Source of the DNA: an uncultured Cellvibrio sp.
GTDB taxonomy: Bacteria; Pseudomonadota; Gammaproteobacteria; Pseudomonadales; Cellvibrionaceae
Reading direction: 5' to 3'
Assembly (NCBI GenBank): GCA_946480695.1
Contig: CAMLKG010000060.1
Coordinates: forward strand, 1 to 7,930
DNA: 7,930 nucleotides
In this document: piece after piece, positions 1 to 6,100 of the stretch
Position numbering within the stretch: the first letter of the stretch is position 1
Layout of the letters: each line of letters begins with the position of its first letter
The notes under the pieces: model-generated
The model's database searches: none
What the model saw: only the letters and a program-made list of their open reading frames with translations
What the model was told of the DNA's origin: nothing
Made by a program: the position numbers and the translations under genes

Positions 1-198
1 CTGTAAAGCTTCTATTTCGTTCTCTATTTTTTTAATTTCTGCATCCAGGTGGTTAACCAGATTTGCTTGTTCTGTTTCAAACTCTGAAAGCTGGGTGATT
101 TTATTGTCCAGGTCCTGGTCTTTGGAGTCTTGCAATGCTTTATTGGCGGCTGATTCAAGGTCGTTGGCGCGCTTTAGTAGCGCAATGCGGTCCTCAAC
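1..198 (-). other. Terminal coiled coil running off the left edge
   Basis: Residues 2578-2643 form a charged helix with heptad-like hydrophobic spacing: V-E-D-R-I-A-L-L-K-R-A-N-D-L, then L-D-N-K-I-T-Q-L-S-E-F and L-D-A-E-I-K-K-I-E-N-E-I-E-A-L. The frame is still open at the edge, so this is not the C-terminus. In polymorphic toxins such a helix often precedes a variable toxin tip; no tip is visible here. Confidence 0.55.
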
Positions 199-3100
199 AA
201 CACCCAGATGGTGGGGAAACAGGCTTTCCTTTTCGCTGTGCCCCACCAGATATTTCTTGTGCATGGCAAACAGGTAATGTTCGTTACCCAATAAAAGGTG
301 AAGCACCGGGTCCGCTGGAGACATGCGGGCCAAGTCGGCAACCTTGTTGAGTAGTTCCGGGCCGTATCTATTATCGAGGACGTACTTCGCACCCTTTGCT
401 CCCGCTGCCGCGACCAGTGCTTCCATATTGCTGATGAATTGTTCGGGATTTTTTATGCTTCGCAAATGCTTCAAGAGGGTAGCGGTATCCTCTGCGGACA
501 TTCCGGCTTTCAATGCGCGCAGGAGCAAGGCTGGCTCCATGGCTTTAACATCGATAATGGCGCCTTTGTTGTTCAAGACCTGGTGTAACCTGAGCGCCAT
601 ATTACCGGAGCCGCCGCCATCCAATATCCCAGCCAAAATCCTGATGCGACTAAAATCATCGCTTAGCAACGTTTCCTTAAACAATTTCCTGACCGAAACG
701 TCATCGGCCCCTGCCGCCCGAAGGTGATTGGCAAGTTGGGCCGCTTCTATCAATTGGCCTATTTTAAGCTTGCTTAATTTTTCCAAATGAGCCTGGGATT
801 CCCTGCCGATGCTGTCTGTTGGCACCAGGCGGGAGTATCCATCCGCAAATGCGATGGGGTCCGGAGCTTCCTTGCACGCAAGCAGGATTTTATTTAAAAG
901 TTCAGGATTATTTTTAACGTGCCCTGGTAGCTCATGTATTTTTTGTATGGCATCCGGAGGCAATGAATGTAAAACATTCTCCAGTTGGGCTCGTTGACTT
1001 TTCGTGGCAGATTTTAATAAGGCGTTTTTTATTTCCTCCAATTCCTTTTGCGTCAATTGTCGTTTGTCGGTAACGCTATCATCCTTATTAAACAACCGCG
1101 CAGGTTGATCCAGCCACTGCGGCCTTTCGCTGAATCCGGCTTTGATATTGGCAAGATCCATCGCATCCATATTGCCTACTTCTCCCATACGCCTGCTGAG
1201 GTTGGTGTGGGCCAGCTGTGTTTGTTCCAATTGGCGTTGCAGCGCCGCTTTTTCTTGTGGCGTTTTTGCGTTGGCAATGTCTGCTTCGATAGAGGCAATC
1301 ATTCGTTGCTGGGCATCCAGTTCCAGGGCAACTTTATTGCGGTAGAGGATAATTTGTTGCTCAAGCGGTAGATCATCCCAATTCGCTAAATGTTGCTCAT
1401 CAAGCGAGCCGATATGTTTGGCCCATTGCGGGTCACGGGCTTGCAATGCGTGGATTCCCTCTTCGCGCAGCGCTTTCGGATTGGCACCTTCGCGCATCAC
1501 GATAACCGGCCTGCCATCGATAATCATAGTGACAGCCTGGCCTTTGTGAGAGCGGGTCATGGCTGCAAATTCAGTATCCGAGATCACCATGATAGGTGTG
1601 TTTTGTATCAGGGCACGCTGGTCTGCCGGTACTCCACTGACCAAGTGTTTACGCAACTCAGCCGTTTCAGCGTCAGTGATGCGCGCGGCAGGTTTGGTTG
1701 CAACCGCTTGGTCAATTGCATCGCTGAGTTGACGCACATCCACATCGGGATTTGCTTTCCTTGCCATTTCGATCAAGCGCACTTTTTCAGCGGGCGATAA
1801 ACTCCCTTCCATTTGGCGCAAACGCAATTCAACCAGGCCAGCCTCGGGCAGTACGGACAATGTTGACCGCAAGTGTTCAGGGACATCTGTCATAGCTTCT
1901 TCGCGTGCTGCACGTTTTGCCGTCGCTTCAGCAGCCAAACGGGTACGCATGTCGCGCGCGGCTTTCGCCATAAACTGATGGAACTGGTCGTGTGTCAATT
2001 CAGGGTTTTTTGCGTGGGCCGCGCGGAAAAGCGCATCCTGCTGTTGTGGAGTACCCGGATCTCCCGCGCGAATCAACCGTTGCGCAAGCGCAATATCTTC
2101 GTCGGGCAAGTGCCTGAAGATAGGTGCGGCAGCGTCGGGGACCAGTTCAAGAATACCTTGACGCCTTGCATCGGCGTTTTTGTTAAGCGCAGCCTGGGCA
2201 CTTTCTGAATTTTTCACCGCGGAGTGCAAATTACTTAAGAAGCCAAATTCATCAAGCTCGGGATTTCGCTGCCTGGCAGCACGCATTAACGCATCCGCTT
2301 CAGCGCTGTTAAATTTGCCACTGGCGATCATGGCCGCTGCCTGTTCCAGCTCCGCAGCGGAAAGATGTTGCAATCCATCCATGCGTACATCATCGAGTGC
2401 AAATTTCAAACCTTCATGGAGGTTCGACCCCAACTGTGCACGAAGCTGGTTTTGTTGCGCCGGATCTATAGCGGTTTCCGTATCGGTGGGGGCACGGCGG
2501 CTAATCACATCATTTAATTCAGCCATGAATGCGCGCGCATCCAGGCCTGGGACACTTTCACCCAGTTCACGTAAAAATTCCGCTTTCTTGTCGGCGTCTT
2601 TCAAATCACCCAAGTCCGCAGATTCCATCATGCCCATTAATCGGCTGAGGGTGTCTGCGTCCATGGCGCTGGCATGTTCGCGCAGTCCGGGAGGCATACG
2701 CGCCAACAGATCGCGGGCTGTGTCCACTTCCTTGCGCATGGTGTTGATGTCGCTGTCGTAGTTCATCGCCCCTGCGGAAATGGCGAATAAACGCAAAGCC
2801 TTGTAATCGTTAGGGCTCATCGGGCCGCCGCGCCGCGCGACATCCAGCAATTGGCGATAGCGTTGGCGATTTAAACTGGTGACACCTCCGCGTATGGCAC
2901 TGGTTGCCGTTTCGCGCAGGGTTGCCAATCCGACTTGCTTGAGGGCATCACCAAAATCACCATGGAAATTACCTTGCGCGTAATCAATGACGATGCCTAC
3001 CGCTTCACTGGCAAAGGTACCCACACCGTTGGCGATGCCTTCACGAATCATTTCACTGCCATGCGGGCCCAGCGTCGTTGCCATTTTTTGCCAGCGCGCC

Positions 3101-6100
3101 ATATTGGCAGGATCGACATCACCCACCGCCATGCGGGTGTTGAGTTTCGCGGTCAGTCCTTCGGAAACACCGGTAGAAATGGCGGAAACCACAGCACCGC
3201 GAATTGCGCTGTTTGCCAACCGCCCCAAGCCCGCGCCAAGGCCATCCTTCCAGGTATCGTCCTGTATTGCGGTAGACGCTGCGCTGCTCACCGCGCTGAC
3301 AATCGCTTCACGCGCAACGGCACCGCCCACTTTACCCAGGCGCGCAACCATCACATCGCCAATTTTCGCCAGGCGGCCGGCCATACCGGCTTTGCCCAAA
3401 CCACCGGCCAATGCGCCACCGATACCGGCGGTGGCAACTTCAATGGCGGTGGTAGCAACATCCGTCGCCGCTTCCTCCCAGCCATAACGCTCGCCGCGCA
3501 TACCGTATTTCACCGTGAGTGTGGCCGCGCCTGCGATAACGGCAGAAATAATTCCAGCGGCCACCACGTTGACACCGGGAATACACATGAGCGCAATGGA
3601 AGCGATTAATGCCAACACAGTTATACCTGTGGTCAGCATGGATTCCTGGCGATCTATTTCAGCGCGATACGCATCCGCCGCATAACCGATATGTGCCGTC
3701 GCATTGCGCAATTCCGTTGCACTGCCACGGAAATTCCCGTTTTCAAAAGCGGCGCTGGCGATATCGCTATTGATTGATCCATCGGCATTGAAAATCGCAA
3801 GGGGGTCGCTATCAAATCGGCCTGCCAATCCAGGATTGCGACGGACGGCCTCCGCCAAAATGACTCGCGCCATATCGGCGCGACTGCGATCCAGGAAAAT
3901 TTGCTCTTCCGTCCCCGCCATGGAACGCTCGGCAATAAACCCGGTGCCACGCACACGCTGGTGCTCGTAGCGCAAATTCGCAATTGCAATCCGGTCCATG
4001 TCATTTTCCGGGTTGCCCATTGCCAGGATTTCCAGGCCCATGGTCTGGTCGCCGGATGTTTCAGCCCCGAAACCTGACCACCAGCCATCATCGCCAGCGA
4101 GGCGATTCTTGCGGTCGCGACCGTTACGCAAGCCGAGCATTTGCTCCATGCTTTCGCCGCCGTGCTCGTCGGCCCAACGTGCATTGGCGGCATCAATTTC
4201 GGCGTGGGAGCGATCGGTATAGCCGCGGGTGAGCATATCGTCATGCGTGCCCCATCCATCGGTCGCCAGGGCAACAGTCGCGTCGAGTGATGCGCGTCCC
4301 ATGGTGATCATCTCTTCGCCATAACGCCTGTGGCTGGGGCCGGTTTGGAAAATGGAATCGGTTTCTGCAAAAAGATCCCCGACCTGGCGACTCATCCATT
4401 CTTCGGCAGCGGCGGGATCACTGGCAATATCTTCCGGCGCACCCAGGGCACGCGCCATATCCTGCAAGCGTGCGCGATGTTTAGCGCGTTCTTCGGCAAG
4501 GCGGCGCTCTGCACGTGAGCGCTCCTGGGGCGTGCGCGCCTCGCGGACTTCGCGTTCCAGGGTAGCCAGGGTGCGATTTTCCAGGGCATCGCTTAAACGA
4601 GTCTGCGTGGTCTCCGATGGGCTGCCGCCTTCGCGACGCGCGGCAGCAATTTCATACGCACCCCGCGCAGAACGCGCTTCGTCACTATCACTGCCGTGCA
4701 TGACGGCCGCTTCGATAAAACTGCTGGCTTCACCGGACATGCGCACCGTTTCAGGGGAGGCATAGAGCAGCGGCCCCATACCCACAACACCGAGCGGATT
4801 TACATTCAATACCGCGGACGTATGGGATTGGGTCGCATAGTCAATCATGCTGCGCCGCCCTTCCGCCGCTGTGAATGAATCGGCACGACGGCCACGGGGG
4901 TCCCTCAATGAAGCAAATTCCTGGTAAACCTGGTCGGTACTGCCACTTAATTCTTCCCGGGTCATGGTATTGGCAAACGCGTTTTCCACGGCCAATTCAC
5001 GCCGCAACATGGCATCCATGCCGGCAATCGCGTCTACCCGCGCCTGGTCCGAACGGCGCTGCGCTTCCTGCGCACTGAAAATCCAGCCCCAGCGGGCATC
5101 CTCCACACCCTTATCCAAGGCTTCGCGCGTGCGCGCCGCAACAGCGCGCTCGCGATTGCCTTCGAGGTACGCAAGGGATATATCGCGCTGGTGCACATCC
5201 AGGTCATTGGTAATGGTCTGGCGAACTTCATCCAGTTGGGCCGGATCAAGCGTTGCCCGTTCACCTGCACTCATTCCGGAGAGCGCTGCTTCACGCGCTT
5301 CGCGGTTGTAATCGCTGTACCAATGGGTGGAATTGTTAATGATATTCATGCGTGACTCGGCACGCTCTTCCTCACTGGTGCTGAATAAACCCAATGCCGT
5401 GGATTTTTCAGGATCATCCAAACGATCTTCAATGCGGCCGCGCAAGGTATCGGTTTTCTCATCTGCAAAAACCTCTTCCAATGCCAATATCCCTGGCCAT
5501 ACCAATCCCCCCAATTGGGTCATCACCGCACTTTCACTGGGATCGGTTTCATATAAATACACACCCAGCGCGACTGCCGCTGGCAGGGCTACAACAGGGG
5601 CAGCCAATACCGCCCCCGCGCCCAATAGCACACAAGTCCCTGTGTCGCGCCGGGGCATGGCGCTATCCAGCTCGGTGGTGCGGTCATTGAGATCTTTTTG
5701 CGCGTCAAACATGGGTTTAACGAGCGGACCTTCGTCTTCCGTACTTTCCATCATCTCCACGAAGCTGGAGAGTTGCTGGAACTGCGCTTGTTCGGCCATG
5801 CTGACCTGGCCATTGACAAAGCTCACCGCAACGGAATTGATCCGGTCCATTCCCGGCCCGGATGTACCATTGATGGAATTTAAAATTCCCTCGGCAGTGC
5901 GATTGGCATATTCCTGCGCGGCAACCATGCAGGCACCGGCGCCAACACGCATGGAGCCCGTCATTTGCATGACGAATAATTCCATATCAAAACTGGTTTG
6001 TGTCACTACATCCCTGATGCCTTGCATACTGTCGGAAGCGGCTTTAAACAAGCCATCAACCTGTTGTTTTTTGACTTCCTCCATTTGTGTTTCTGTTGCC

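Larger units (their letters stand above)
3640..5340 (-). other. Helical region with divergent annexin-like repeats
   Basis: Residues 864-1430 contain segments that resemble the annexin repeat (a G-x-G-T-D-E turn, then four or five short helices, with a conserved Arg and a Tyr-x-x-x-Tyr/His-Gly stretch). The best is at 4129-4269: A-T-D-G-W-G-T-H-D-D-M-L-T-R-G-Y, continuing to W-A-D-E-H-G-G-E-S-M-E-Q-M-L. A second, at 4993-5166, begins L-E-G-N-R-E-R-A-V-A-A-R and ends M-L-R-R-E-L. A weaker one near 3961-4060 has L-E-I-L-A-M-G-N-P-E-N-D-M-D-R. In true annexins the repeats bind membranes through Ca2+. Here the calcium-loop signature is mostly eroded, so only the fold is suggested. From memory, annexin-like repeats occur in giant eCIS-linked proteins. 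Confidence 0.5.

Noticed and set aside
2935..3609. A His/Arg/Gly/Asn-rich plus-strand frame of 224 codons.
   Set aside because: It is antisense to the Ala/Gly core and helical block of the giant protein. The amino acid composition is implausible for a folded protein and no domain is recognisable.
3654..4274. A minus-strand frame of 206 codons out of phase with the giant gene.
   Set aside because: It overlaps the annexin-like region in another frame, is Pro/Arg/Trp/Met-rich without motifs, and would need to overprint a continuous coding frame.
5437..5444. GCGGCCGC palindrome considered as a regulatory or recombination site.
   Set aside because: It is a single short palindrome inside coding sequence, explained by Arg/Gly/Ala codons, with no partner repeat or associated structure.
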